Assembly (NCBI RefSeq): GCF_003438995.1
Contig: NZ_QSUN01000002.1
Location: 310,001 to 374,000, forward strand
Reading direction: 5' to 3'
DNA: 64,000 nucleotides
Origin: Bacteroides sp. OM05-12
GTDB lineage: Bacteria > Bacteroidota > Bacteroidia > Bacteroidales > Bacteroidaceae
In this document: positions 51,975-61,882 of the stretch, in pieces
Layout of the letters: each line of letters opens with the position of its first letter
Numbering within the stretch: the first letter of the stretch is position 1
The notes under the pieces: model-generated
Told to the model about the DNA's origin: nothing
What the model saw: the letters and a program-made list of their open reading frames with translations, nothing else
Databases searched by the model: none
Translations under genes and position numbers: made by a program

Positions 51975-53423
51975 ATGAAAAAGAAGAAACTGGTATTACT
52001 GCTGTCGGCGTGCCTACTTTCTGTGGGTAGCCTGCAGGCGCAAAAGAATAAGATATATCTGCCGTGGGAGAATGGCAAACTTCAGGTATCGGAAGAAAAC
52101 CGTTATCTCAAGCATGAGAACGGGACTCCTTTCTTTTGGTTGGGTGAGACGGGATGGCTGCTGCCGGAACGTCTGAACCGTGATGAGGCTGCCTATTATT
52201 TGAGTCATTGTCGTCAGGCGGGCTACAACGTGGTGCAAGTGCAGACCATGAACAGTGTTCCTTCCATGAACTGCTACGGTCAGTCTTCCCTGCCGGATGG
52301 GTTCAACTTCAAGGAGATAAATAAGAAAGGCGTGTACGGCTATTGGGATCACATGGACTACATCATCAAGACAGCCGAGAAGAACGGCATCTATATCGGT
52401 ATGGTTCCCATTTGGGGAACGCCTGTTTCCGAAGGTCTGATGACGGTGAAAGATGCGCAGGCTTACGGTAAGTTCCTTGCCGAACGCTACAAGGATGCTC
52501 CGAACATCATCTGGATGGTGGGTGGTGATATTCGCGGAGATGTCAAGACTGCCGAGTGGGAAGCATTGGCAAAGAGTATCCGTGCCGTTGACAAGAATCA
52601 CCTGATGACGTTTCACCCGAGAGGAAGAACCACTTCGGCTACTTGGTTCAATGATGCTGATTGGTTGGACTTTAATATGTTTCAAAGCGGTCACCGCCGT
52701 TACGGACAGCGTAACGGTGACGGGGATTATCCTATCGAAGAAAATACGGAAGAGGATAACTGGCGTTTTGTGGAACGCAGCATGGCTATGACGCCGATGA
52801 AACCTGTCATTGACGGAGAGCCTATCTACGAGGATATACCGCAGGGACTTCATGATCCGAACGAAACACGCTGGAGTGCTGCCGATGTACGCCGTTATGC
52901 CTACTGGTCGGTATTTGCCGGATCATTCGGACATACCTACGGACACAATGACATCATGCAGTTTATCACGCCGGGCGTAATCGGTTCATTCGGTGCGGAC
53001 GGTTCTAAAAAGACATGGGTGGATGCGATGAAAGATCCGGGTTTCAACCAGATGAAGTATCTGAAAAGGCTGATGCTTGCTTTCCCGTTCTTTGAGCGTG
53101 TGCCCGACCAGAGCATTATTGCCGGAACAAACGGTGAACGTTATGACCGTGCCGTTGCCACTCGTGGAAATGATTACTTGTTGGTGTACAATTATACGGG
53201 ACGTCCCATGCAGGTCGATTTGAGTAAAATCAGCGGAGCAAAGAAGAAAGTATGGTGGTATGGTGCGAAAGACGGTAAGTTGCAATATCTCGGTGAGTTC
53301 GACAGTAAGGTGACGACTTTCCAGTATGATGGCGGTTACATCAGTGGAAACGATCAGGTACTTATCGCTGTGGATGCAGGGAAAGAGTATGTTGAGTTGA
53401 ATAAGTTGAGAGTTGAAAATTGA
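51975..53423 (+). CDS. GH140-like apiosidase (DUF4038 type)
   Basis: The start is taken at ATG 51975 (MKKKKLVLLLSACLLSVGSLQAQ, a good signal peptide); the GTG nine bases upstream is unlikely. About 482 residues: a TIM barrel (LKHENGTPFFWLGETGWLLPERLN, GYNVVQVQTMN, NIIWMVGGDIRGD, PVIDGEPIYEDIPQG) followed by a small C-terminal beta-sandwich. This is the DUF4038 family that holds GH140. The characterised RG-II member (BT1012, from memory) is an endo-apiosidase that cuts apiose from the galacturonan backbone and releases side chains A and B. The neighbours GH95, GH105 and GH78-GH33 are as in that locus. Candidate acids are Asp in GGDIRGD and Glu in DGEPIY. Confidence 0.85.
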   Translation: MKKKKLVLLLSACLLSVGSLQAQKNKIYLPWENGKLQVSEENRYLKHENGTPFFWLGETGWLLPERLNRDEAAYYLSHCRQAGYNVVQVQTMNSVPSMNCYGQSSLPDGFNFKEINKKGVYGYWDHMDYIIKTAEKNGIYIGMVPIWGTPVSEGLMTVKDAQAYGKFLAERYKDAPNIIWMVGGDIRGDVKTAEWEALAKSIRAVDKNHLMTFHPRGRTTSATWFNDADWLDFNMFQSGHRRYGQRNGDGDYPIEENTEEDNWRFVERSMAMTPMKPVIDGEPIYEDIPQGLHDPNETRWSAADVRRYAYWSVFAGSFGHTYGHNDIMQFITPGVIGSFGADGSKKTWVDAMKDPGFNQMKYLKRLMLAFPFFERVPDQSIIAGTNGERYDRAVATRGNDYLLVYNYTGRPMQVDLSKISGAKKKVWWYGAKDGKLQYLGEFDSKVTTFQYDGGYISGNDQVLIAVDAGKEYVELNKLRVEN

Positions 53424-53610
53424 GAATTGAAAGTTGAGAATTGAAAATGGGATGCTCAGCTCCTCCTCTGTTTATAGAGGAGGTGTCGCATAGCGACGGA
53501 GGAGTTCTTTTGAATTGAGAATCGTTTAATTAAAAATTAAAAATGGAGAAAATATAACTCTCAACTCTCAATTTTCAACTCTCAACTTCTTCAACTTTCA
53601 ACTGGAAAAA
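53424..53610 (+). repeat. Intergenic repeat with inverted TTGAAA-type arms and inner hairpins
   Basis: Just after the GH140 stop, short units such as TTGAGAATTGAAA repeat. Their complement (CTCTCAATTTTCAACTCTCA type) follows at about 53560-53600, forming a long imperfect inverted repeat. In the middle (53457-53506) are two hairpins, CCTCCTCTG...AGAGGAGG and GTCGCATAGCGAC. This is typical of Bacteroides non-coding MITE-like repeats. No gene was seen. Confidence 0.65.
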
Positions 53611-53698
53611 CGCTCCCTTGAGTGATGCCGATCGCTCCCTTGAGTGATGTCGATCGCTCCCTTGAGTGATGTCGATCGCCCCCTTGAGCGATAGGCAA
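53611..53698 (+). repeat. Four 22-bp tandem repeats upstream of the GH78-GH33 gene
   Basis: Four head-to-tail units start at 53611, 53633, 53655 and 53677. Units 2 and 3 are identical, unit 1 has one change and unit 4 is diverged. Each core (ATCGCTCCCTTGAGTGAT across unit borders) can form a small hairpin. They end 46 bp before the start codon at 53745. Confidence 0.8.
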
Positions 53699-53744
53699 CG
53701 CCCAAGTAGATGAAAATTATTCGTTATTAATTAATAGAAAGACC

Positions 53745-56700
53745 ATGAAAATAAGAATATCCGTTTTGTTAATATCGTTGTTCGTGACGGTGAAAGTGCT
53801 GGGTGCGGTGTCTGTGACGACTATCCGTACAGAGCAGATGAATGCTCCTCTGGGCATCGACGTCCGTCAACCCCGTTTAAGCTGGATGCTGGAATCTTCG
53901 GAGAAGAACGTGATGCAGACAGCTTATCATATCTTGGTAGCCTCTACGCCGGAGAAACTGGCAAACGGAGAGGGAGACCTTTGGGATTCCGGCAAGGTAC
54001 GGAGCGGAGCTTCTCATATGGTTCTCTATCGGGGCAAACCGCTGAAAAGCAATGTGCGTTGCTACTGGAAAGTGAAAAGCTATACCACTGCCGGAGAGAC
54101 GGCATGGAGCGAGCCTTCCCTATGGAGCATGGGACTGTTGTCGGAAAACAACTGGAAAGGTCAGTGGATAGGGATGGACAAGGCTGCCGAGTGGGACAGT
54201 GAAACTCAATGGAGCCGTTTGAGCGCCCGCTATCTGCGCAAGGAGTTCGAAGTGAAGAAACAGGTGAAACAGGCAACGGTTCACGTCTCCGGGCTTGGTC
54301 TGTATGAGCTTTATATCAACGGCAAGAGGATTGGAAATCAGGTGCTTGCCCCCGCACCGACGGACTATCGGAAGACGGTTCTCTATAATACGTTCGACGT
54401 GACCGAAGTGATTGCCGGCAGAAATGCTATCGGCGTGACGCTTGGCAACGGACGTTTCTACACAATGCGTCAGAACTATAAGCCTTATAAGATACCCAAC
54501 TTCGGTTATCCGAAGATGCGACTGGACTTGATAATCGAATACACAGACGGCACGAGAGAGGTGGTGGCAAGTGATAATTCTTGGAAGCTGACTGCCGACG
54601 GACCTATCCGGAGCAATAACGAGTATGACGGTGAAGAGTATGATGCCCGTAAGGAATTGGGTGCGTGGAGCACGTTCGGGTATGACGACAGCCGTTGGGC
54701 TGCGGCACAGCGGGTAAGCATCCCTACTGGTACGTCGCGTGCGATGACGATGCCTTACATGAGAGTGGTGGATACGGTGAAACCTCTGTCTATCAAGAAA
54801 GTAGGCGACAAGTATATTTTGGATATGGGACAGAACATGGCGGGCTGGATACGGATAAAGATAAGAAAGCAACAGGCGGGAGACAGCATTCGCTTGCGTT
54901 TTGCGGAACTTTTACAGCCGGATGGTGAACTATATGTCCGGAACCTGCGCGATGCCCGTGTGACGGATACCTACGTATGCAGGGGGGATGAGAAAGGAGT
55001 GGAATGGGCTCCGCGTTTCGTGTATCACGGTTTCCGTTATGTAGAGGTGACGGGCATGAATAAACCGGTACTCACGGATTTTGTCGGTGAGGTGGTGAAT
55101 GACGATCTGGAGACTATCGGTTCTTTCTCCTGCTCCAATAAAACATTGAACCGGATTTACCGGAATGCCTGCTGGGGTATCCGCAGCAACTATAAAGGAA
55201 TGCCGGTGGACTGTCCGCAACGCAACGAGCGTCAGCCTTGGCTGGGCGATCACGCGATGGGATGCTGGGGCGAAAGCTATATCTTCGATAACGGACCGTT
55301 CTATGCCAAGTGGACGATGGATATCTGCGACGCACAGCGTGAGGACGGTTGCATCCCCGACGTAGCTCCGGCATACTGGAACTATTATTCGGACAATGTG
55401 ACGTGGCCTGCGGCTCTTCCGCTTGCCTGTGACATGATGTACACGCAATTCGGTGATACACTGCCGATGGCGAAGCACTACGGCGACATGAAACGTTGGT
55501 TGCGTCATATCCGTGACGAGTACATGACGGAAGATTATATCATCACGAAAGACAGATACGGCGACTGGTGCGTGCCGCCCGAATCATTGGAACTGATACA
55601 CAGTAAAGACCCTGCCCGCAAGACGGACGGACAGCTGATTGCTACGGCATACTACCTGAAAGTGTTGCAACTGATGCATCGTTTTTCGAGCGTGCTGGGA
55701 CTGAAAGAGGATGCGCAGGAGTGGGAAGACTTGGAACACCGTATGAAAGATGCTTTCAACGAACATTTCCTTGTTATCGGAAAAGGTACGTCGCCCGTAC
55801 CGGGACATGTGCTTTATCCGGACAGTATTTATTACGGTAACAACACCGTGACGGCAAATATCCTGCCTCTGGCTTTCGGGCTGGTTCCGAAACCATACAT
55901 CAATGACGTGGTAAAGAATACGGTAAACACGATCATCACCACGAACAAGGGACACATCAGTTGCGGAGTAATCGGCGTGCAATGGCTCATGCGTGAGTTG
56001 AGCCGTAAGGGATTTGCGGATGTGGCTTATCTGCTGGCTACCAACAAGACCTATCCTAGTTGGGGCTATATGGTGGAACAGGGGGCAACGACCATCTGGG
56101 AACTGTGGAACGGTAATACCGCCAATCCCGAAATGAACAGCGGCAATCATGTCATGTTACTCGGCGATTTGATTTCGTGGTGCTATGAGACGCTGGGAGG
56201 TATCCGCAGCAGCCGTCAGCATACAGGTTTCAAACATATCCTGATGAAGCCCGACTTCAGCATACAGGGCATCAGTCATGCGGATGCTTCTTACCGTACA
56301 CCTTACGGTAAAGTGGTGAGCCGTTGGAAAAAGACATTGACGCATCTGGAATGGGAAGTAACCGTTCCTGTGAATACGACTGCCGAAGTCCATCTTCCCG
56401 ACGGACGGGTGGAGAAGATCGGTTCGGGAAGTTATCATTACAGTGTGGATATACCTACACGCAGCAAAGCGGTACTGAAAGACGAGTTCCTGTATGAAGA
56501 AGCGTCTTTCCCGGAATGTCACGGTGCAACGATTGCGGAGACACCGAAAGGTGATTTGGTAGCCGCTTTCTTCGGAGGAACGAAAGAACGCAATCCGGAT
56601 TGCTGCATCTGGGTATGCCGTAAGGAAAAAGGCAGTGACGCATGGACGGCACCTCAGATGGTTGCCGACGGTGTGTTCAAACCGAATGATCCGCTGGCTG

Positions 56701-57578
56701 CTTTGGCAGGTGTCACGGCGGAAACGAAAGATCATCGGAAAGCGTGTTGGAATCCGGTCTTGTTTCAAGTGCCGGGAGGAGATTTGTTGCTGTTTTACAA
56801 AATAGGGCTGAAAGTATCCGACTGGTCGGGCTGGCTGGTACGTTCCAAAGACGGCGGTAAGACGTGGGGTAAGCGTGAAGCTCTGCCCGAAGGCTTCTTA
56901 GGTCCGATAAAAAATAAACCCGAATACGTTGGCGGACGGATTATTTGTCCGTCCAGTACGGAAGGAGAGGACGGATGGCGTATCCATTTCGAGATTTCCG
57001 ATGATAAGGGAAAGACATGGCGCAAGATAGGACCGTTGGAAGCGGAATTGGCTTTGCCTACGCAGTTGCAGGGAAAAGCGGTAGAGGCGAAAGACGACCA
57101 GGAAGCGGGAGAAGCCATCAAAGGCGAGGGGATGAAACCTATTTATGCCATACAACCGAGTATCTTAAAACACAAGGACGGACGCTTACAGGTGCTTTGC
57201 CGTACACGCAACGGACAGTTGGCGGAGGCTTGGAGCCCGGACAATGGCGACACATGGAGTAAGGTTCGTTTGACCTCTTTGCCGAGCAATAACTCCGGTA
57301 CGGATGCCGTGACGTTGAAAGACGGTCGTCATCTGCTTGTCTATAATGATTTCAGAACCTTGCCGGGCACACCGAAAGGACCCCGTACTCCGTTGAGCGT
57401 GGCACTTTCCGAGGACGGGATAAACTGGACGCCGGTCTTGGTGTTGGAGGACAGTCCCATCAGCCAATACTCTTATCCGTCCGTCATACAGGGAAAGGAC
57501 GGTAAAGTGCATGTCATCTATACTTGGCGTCGTCAGCGCATCAAGTATGCCGAGATTGATTTGAAAGAATTGAATTAA
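53745..57578 (+). CDS. GH78 rhamnosidase fused to a GH33-like sialidase-fold enzyme
   Basis: 1277 residues with a signal peptide (ends VLGAV). Residues of about 20-900 are a complete GH78: LGIDVRQPRLSWMLES, CYWKVKSYTTAGETAWSEPS, VHVSGLGLYELYINGKRIG, and DCPQRNERQPWLGD at 489-502 with Glu495 as likely acid. ATTIWELWNGNTANPEMNSGNH and a C-terminal beta domain follow. From about 915 a sialidase-like propeller begins (EEASFPECHGATIAETPKGDLVAAFFGG), with BNR segments SKDGGKTWGK, SDDKGKTWRK and SPDNGDTWSKV, and RNGQLAEAWS. In RG-II chain C rhamnose is linked to Kdo. One polypeptide with a rhamnosidase and a 2-keto-acid-sugar hydrolase could remove both in turn. The substrate is inferred from family and context. 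Confidence 0.85.
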   Translation: MKIRISVLLISLFVTVKVLGAVSVTTIRTEQMNAPLGIDVRQPRLSWMLESSEKNVMQTAYHILVASTPEKLANGEGDLWDSGKVRSGASHMVLYRGKPLKSNVRCYWKVKSYTTAGETAWSEPSLWSMGLLSENNWKGQWIGMDKAAEWDSETQWSRLSARYLRKEFEVKKQVKQATVHVSGLGLYELYINGKRIGNQVLAPAPTDYRKTVLYNTFDVTEVIAGRNAIGVTLGNGRFYTMRQNYKPYKIPNFGYPKMRLDLIIEYTDGTREVVASDNSWKLTADGPIRSNNEYDGEEYDARKELGAWSTFGYDDSRWAAAQRVSIPTGTSRAMTMPYMRVVDTVKPLSIKKVGDKYILDMGQNMAGWIRIKIRKQQAGDSIRLRFAELLQPDGELYVRNLRDARVTDTYVCRGDEKGVEWAPRFVYHGFRYVEVTGMNKPVLTDFVGEVVNDDLETIGSFSCSNKTLNRIYRNACWGIRSNYKGMPVDCPQRNERQPWLGDHAMGCWGESYIFDNGPFYAKWTMDICDAQREDGCIPDVAPAYWNYYSDNVTWPAALPLACDMMYTQFGDTLPMAKHYGDMKRWLRHIRDEYMTEDYIITKDRYGDWCVPPESLELIHSKDPARKTDGQLIATAYYLKVLQLMHRFSSVLGLKEDAQEWEDLEHRMKDAFNEHFLVIGKGTSPVPGHVLYPDSIYYGNNTVTANILPLAFGLVPKPYINDVVKNTVNTIITTNKGHISCGVIGVQWLMRELSRKGFADVAYLLATNKTYPSWGYMVEQGATTIWELWNGNTANPEMNSGNHVMLLGDLISWCYETLGGIRSSRQHTGFKHILMKPDFSIQGISHADASYRTPYGKVVSRWKKTLTHLEWEVTVPVNTTAEVHLPDGRVEKIGSGSYHYSVDIPTRSKAVLKDEFLYEEASFPECHGATIAETPKGDLVAAFFGGTKERNPDCCIWVCRKEKGSDAWTAPQMVADGVFKPNDPLAALAGVTAETKDHRKACWNPVLFQVPGGDLLLFYKIGLKVSDWSGWLVRSKDGGKTWGKREALPEGFLGPIKNKPEYVGGRIICPSSTEGEDGWRIHFEISDDKGKTWRKIGPLEAELALPTQLQGKAVEAKDDQEAGEAIKGEGMKPIYAIQPSILKHKDGRLQVLCRTRNGQLAEAWSPDNGDTWSKVRLTSLPSNNSGTDAVTLKDGRHLLVYNDFRTLPGTPKGPRTPLSVALSEDGINWTPVLVLEDSPISQYSYPSVIQGKDGKVHVIYTWRRQRIKYAEIDLKELN

Positions 57579-57593
57579 ACATTATATAGAAAT

Positions 57594-59678
57594 ATGAACA
57601 GGATAAAATCATTGTTATTGCTCGCTTCTGCCGTAGCTTCCGGTGCTTGGGCACAATCATCGGGACTGACGGATATGAGTCGAAGTAAATATGCCTGCAT
57701 GGCGAATACGGAACTGGATGCTGTGCAGTGGACGGACGGTTTTTGGGGAGAACGTTTCAAGGTGTACAGCGGAACAAGCTTGCAAAGCATGTGGAACACA
57801 TGGAATACACCCGAAGTCAGTCACGGTTTCCGTAATTTCGAGATTGCTTCCGGTGCTTGTCCGGGTGAACATTGGGGACCTCCGTTTCACGACGGCGATT
57901 TGTATAAGTGGCTCGAGGGCGTAGCTGCCGTTTATGCCGTAAACAAAGATTCCGAACTGGATAAACTGATGGATCATGTTATCAGCTATATCGTGAAGTC
58001 ACAACGCGAGGACGGATATATTCATACCCCCGTTATCATCGAAGAGAAGAATAAGGGAATCGATACACACTCCAATGCACATAAAAATACGGTGATAGGC
58101 ACGAAAGTAGGTGCGGAAGATGAGAAAGGTGCTTTTGCCAACCGCCTCAACTTCGAGACTTATAATTTGGGACACCTTATGATGGCGGGTATCACCCATT
58201 ACCGTGCAACGGGTAAGAAAACCCTTTTCGACGCGGCTGTCAAAGCTACCGATTTCCTGTGTCATTTCTATGAGACAGCCTCAGCGGAACTGGCTCGTAA
58301 TGCTATCTGCCCTTCTCACTATATGGGGGTTGTGGAGATGTACCGTGCTACGGGTAATCCGCGTTATCTGGAACTGTCGAAGAATCTGATCGACATACGC
58401 GGCATGGTGGAGAACGGAACGGACGATAATCAGGACCGTATCCCGTTTCGTAGCCAGAAACAGGCGATGGGACATGCCGTGCGTGCCAATTACCTTTATG
58501 CGGGTGTTGCCGATGTTTATGCGGAAACGGGTGAGAAACTTCTGATGGAGAATCTGGAAAGCATCTGGAAAGACATCACTACCCGCAAAATGTATGTGAC
58601 GGGAGCTTGCGGTGCGTTGTATGACGGTACTTCACCGGACGGTACTTGCTATGAGCCGGACAGCATCCAGAAAGTGCACCAAAGCTACGGACGTCCTTAT
58701 CAGTTGCCTAACAGCACGGCGCACAACGAAACCTGTGCCAACATCGGGAATATGCTTTTCAACTGGCGTATGTTCCAGACCAGTGGCGAGGCAAAGTATG
58801 CCGATTTGGTGGAAACCTGCTTGTACAACAGTGTGTTGAGCGGTATCAGTCTGGACGGGAAGCGTTACTTCTATACCAATCCTTTGCGTATCAGTGATGA
58901 TTTGCCTTATACGCTTCGCTGGCCGAAAGAACGTACGGAGTACATCAGTTGCTTCTGTTGTCCTCCCAACACACTGCGTACCGTATGCGAGGCTCAGAAT
59001 TATGCTTATACCTTGAGCGACAAAGGTATCTGGTGCAATCTTTATGCCGGAAACCAACTGGAAACGGCATTCATGAACGATAAGGTGAAGTTGATACAGG
59101 AAACGGATTATCCTTGGGACGGAACGGTGAAGCTCACCTTTGAGCGCGCTCCGAAGAAGAAAGCGTTTTCGTTGTACCTGCGTATTCCCGAATGGTGTGG
59201 CAAGGCTATATTGAAAGTGAACGGAGAGCCTGTGCAAGCAGACCTGAAAGCCAATACGTTTGTAGAGGTGAATCGTGTGTGGAAGAAAGGCGACCGGGTG
59301 GAACTGGTGATGGATATGCCCGTCCGCCTGTTGGAATCTCATCCGTTGGTAGAGGAAACCCGTAATCAGGTGGTTGTGAAGCGCGGACCGTTGGTGTACT
59401 GCCTGGAAAGCATGGACATCGAAGGTGGCAAACGGATAGATGATGTACTGATTCCTGCCGATATCCGGCTGACTCCCCGTAAGACGGTTATTGCCGGAAG
59501 TTCCGTCGTTGCATTGGAAGGCACGGCACGTTTGGCGGAAGAGGCTTCTTGGGATGGCACGCTCTACCGGGAAGTAGGCAAAGCGGACAAGCCTGTGAAT
59601 ATCCGTCTGATTCCTTATTATGCGTGGGGAAACAGAGGTAAGGCGGAAATGACGGTTTGGATGCCCTTGGCGAAGTAA
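57594..59678 (+). CDS. GH127 glycosidase (possible aceric acid hydrolase)
   Basis: 694 residues with a signal peptide (ends GAWAQ). The (alpha/alpha)6 barrel has the GH127 catalytic set: Glu379 in HNETCAN, and a cysteine group CFCCPPN (Cys453, Cys455, Cys456) that would bind zinc with the Glu and provide the nucleophilic Cys. The C-terminal part holds beta-sandwiches (LYLRIPEWCGKAILKVNGE). Most GH127 enzymes are beta-L-arabinofuranosidases. The RG-II member of B. thetaiotaomicron (BT1003, from memory) instead removes aceric acid in chain B, and the order GH127-GH141-GH78 here equals BT1003-BT1002-BT1001. Aceric acid hydrolase is therefore a reasonable specific guess. Confidence 0.88.
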   Translation: MNRIKSLLLLASAVASGAWAQSSGLTDMSRSKYACMANTELDAVQWTDGFWGERFKVYSGTSLQSMWNTWNTPEVSHGFRNFEIASGACPGEHWGPPFHDGDLYKWLEGVAAVYAVNKDSELDKLMDHVISYIVKSQREDGYIHTPVIIEEKNKGIDTHSNAHKNTVIGTKVGAEDEKGAFANRLNFETYNLGHLMMAGITHYRATGKKTLFDAAVKATDFLCHFYETASAELARNAICPSHYMGVVEMYRATGNPRYLELSKNLIDIRGMVENGTDDNQDRIPFRSQKQAMGHAVRANYLYAGVADVYAETGEKLLMENLESIWKDITTRKMYVTGACGALYDGTSPDGTCYEPDSIQKVHQSYGRPYQLPNSTAHNETCANIGNMLFNWRMFQTSGEAKYADLVETCLYNSVLSGISLDGKRYFYTNPLRISDDLPYTLRWPKERTEYISCFCCPPNTLRTVCEAQNYAYTLSDKGIWCNLYAGNQLETAFMNDKVKLIQETDYPWDGTVKLTFERAPKKKAFSLYLRIPEWCGKAILKVNGEPVQADLKANTFVEVNRVWKKGDRVELVMDMPVRLLESHPLVEETRNQVVVKRGPLVYCLESMDIEGGKRIDDVLIPADIRLTPRKTVIAGSSVVALEGTARLAEEASWDGTLYREVGKADKPVNIRLIPYYAWGNRGKAEMTVWMPLAK

Positions 59679-59708
59679 TCGGTCATCGGATTAAAATACA
59701 AGAATAAA

Positions 59709-61544
59709 ATGAAGAAACAACTGATAACAACTGCATTTGTACTGGCATCAATGACAATCTCGGCGGCAGACATCTGGGTGTCTCCATCGGGTAATGACAG
59801 TAATGCCGGAACGAAAGAGGCTCCGAAAGCTACGTTGACTTCCGCTTTGCGTCAGGCAAGGGAACTGCGTAGGCTGAACGATGAGAGTATTCACGGAGGA
59901 ATCCGTATTCGTCTGGAAAACGGTACGTATGCCTTGTATGAACCGCTTTTCTTTCGCCCTGAAGATAGCGGTACACCGGATTCTCCCACTGTCATACAGG
60001 GTGAGACGGATGGAAACGCCGTGTTGAGCGGTGGGGTGCGCATCAGCGGATGGAAGAAACAAGGCAAACTGTGGGTGGCGGATGTACCGGAGTTCAACGG
60101 ATGTCCGCTGGATTTCCGGCAACTGTGGGTGAATGGTGAGAAAGCCGTCCGTGCCCGTGATGTGGCGGATTTTGAACAGATGAGCCGTATCATCAACAAC
60201 GACCCGAAGAATGAGATTCTATGGGTTCCCTCTGCTGCGGTGAAGAAGATACTGAAAGCTCCCCGTGCCGAAATGGTGCTGCATGAGATGTGGTGCGTAG
60301 CTTTTCTCCGTATCAAGTCGGTGGAACTGCATGGCGACTCTGCCGCTGTCCGTTTCCATCATCCGGAGAGCAGGATACAGTTCGAACATCCCTGGCCCCG
60401 TCCGATGGTGACGACGGATGGTCATAATTCCGCATTCTATCTCACCAATGCAATGGAGCTGCTGGATGAACCCGGCGAGTGGTATCACGACATCTATACC
60501 CGTAAACTTTACTATTATCCCCGTCAGGGAGAAGATATGAAACATGCTGAGGCTGTCGTACCTGCCATAGAGACACTGGTTCAGGTGGAAGGCACGTTAG
60601 ACCGTCCTGTTGAGAATATCATCTTCAAGAACGTAACGTTCCACCACACTACATGGATGCGTCCTTCACAGAAAGGTCATGTACCTTTGCAGGCAGGTAT
60701 GTATCTGACAGACGGCTACAAACTCCGTCCGCAGATGATTCGTAACTATGGCAATCACAAACTGGATAATCAGGGCTGGCTGGGACGTCCTTCGGCTGCT
60801 GTTCGGATTTCCTGCGGTAACTCGATAGACTTTACCGATTGTACGTTCGAGCATATGGGTTCTACCGCACTGGATTATGTTTACGGTGCTCACGGCGGTA
60901 AGGTGCAAGGTTGTCTTTTCCGTGACATTGCGGGCAACGGTCTGGTAGCGGGCAGCTTCTCTCCGGCAGGACATGAGACGCATTATCCGTATGACCCGGC
61001 AGACTTGCGCGAAGTTTGTTCGCATCAATACATTGCAAACAACTACTTCACGGATGTCACGAACGAGGATTGGGGTTGTCTGGCTATCTGTGCCGGATAT
61101 GTGAAAGACATCAACATAGAGCATAACGAGATATGCGAGGTATCCTATTCCGGTATCAGCTTGGGATGGGGATGGACAAAGACGGTGAACTGTATGCGTA
61201 ACAACCGTGTTCATGCCAATCTGATTCACCATTATGCCAAACATATGTATGATGTGGCGGGAATCTATACACTGGGTTCGCAACCCAAAAGTGAGGTAAC
61301 GGAAAACTGCGTTCACAGCATCTATTCACCGGGTTATGCGCATGATCCTCATCATTGGTTCTACCTTTACACCGACGAAGGTTCGTCTTTCATCAATGTA
61401 AAAGACAACTGGACGGAAGGGAAGAAGTTCCTTCAGAATGCCAATGGCCCCGGTAATGTCTGGGAAAACAATGGTCCGATGGTGAATGACAGCATCAAGG
61501 TGAAAGCCGGATTAGAGAAAGAATACCTGCATTTGAAAAAGTAG
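59709..61544 (+). CDS. GH141-like right-handed beta-helix glycosidase
   Basis: 611 residues with a signal peptide (ends MTISAA). The mature chain begins DIWVSPSGNDSNAGTKEAP, then a beta-helix with a jelly-roll insert and coils such as VTNEDWGCLAICAGYVKDINIEHNEI and VSYSGISLGWGW. It is a clear paralogue of the protein at 26420 (same layout, similar length). Its neighbours GH127 and GH78 match BT1001-BT1003, making it the better BT1002 orthologue; that enzyme is, from memory, an alpha-L-fucosidase for RG-II chain A. The paralogue at 26420 may have a different target. It is followed by 533 bp without a gene that hold two long direct repeats. Confidence 0.82.
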   Translation: MKKQLITTAFVLASMTISAADIWVSPSGNDSNAGTKEAPKATLTSALRQARELRRLNDESIHGGIRIRLENGTYALYEPLFFRPEDSGTPDSPTVIQGETDGNAVLSGGVRISGWKKQGKLWVADVPEFNGCPLDFRQLWVNGEKAVRARDVADFEQMSRIINNDPKNEILWVPSAAVKKILKAPRAEMVLHEMWCVAFLRIKSVELHGDSAAVRFHHPESRIQFEHPWPRPMVTTDGHNSAFYLTNAMELLDEPGEWYHDIYTRKLYYYPRQGEDMKHAEAVVPAIETLVQVEGTLDRPVENIIFKNVTFHHTTWMRPSQKGHVPLQAGMYLTDGYKLRPQMIRNYGNHKLDNQGWLGRPSAAVRISCGNSIDFTDCTFEHMGSTALDYVYGAHGGKVQGCLFRDIAGNGLVAGSFSPAGHETHYPYDPADLREVCSHQYIANNYFTDVTNEDWGCLAICAGYVKDINIEHNEICEVSYSGISLGWGWTKTVNCMRNNRVHANLIHHYAKHMYDVAGIYTLGSQPKSEVTENCVHSIYSPGYAHDPHHWFYLYTDEGSSFINVKDNWTEGKKFLQNANGPGNVWENNGPMVNDSIKVKAGLEKEYLHLKK

Positions 61545-61641
61545 GTGGCAGCTATTTAGTTGGCAGGGAAGAAGAAATATTAAAATCAGATAAGAAAAGA
61601 AGCGGAGAAGCTAAGAAGTTGTACACAGCATCATAGTCGCA

Positions 61642-61828
61642 CAGTATAATCAACCTCCGGCCTTTAGTGGAGAAGCGTGAAGAAATTCTTCCTTTTTCAC
61701 GTAAAGAACAGAACCTCGTTCAAAGCCCTTTAGGGCTGCGTTTGGTTCTGTTTAGTGAAAGAGGATGAATTTTAGCTTTGTAACGTTAGCCGGCAGCTTT
61801 TGTTTCTTTTGGCTGCTGAAAAGAAAGA
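61642..61828 (+). repeat. 187-bp direct repeat, copy 1
   Basis: Nearly identical to 61883-62069 (offset 241, about two differences). Inside is a long imperfect hairpin: CAGAACC...GGTTCTG arms around AGCCCTTTAGGGCT, extended by TTTTTCAC/GTGAAAGAG. It also contains TAGCTTTG (61773-61780), a possible -7 box. Confidence 0.85.
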
Positions 61829-61882
61829 CTGAAAAGAAGTAATATATAGATATAAGCATGAGAAGAAACAAAAGAATAATAG

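Noticed and set aside
50786..52078. 430-codon antisense reading frame opposite GH105 and GH140
   Set aside because: It overlaps two recognised enzymes on the other strand and spans their border. It is a frame shadow of GC-richer coding sequence.
53611..53698. CRISPR array
   Set aside because: The 22-bp units follow each other directly without spacers, and no cas gene is seen.
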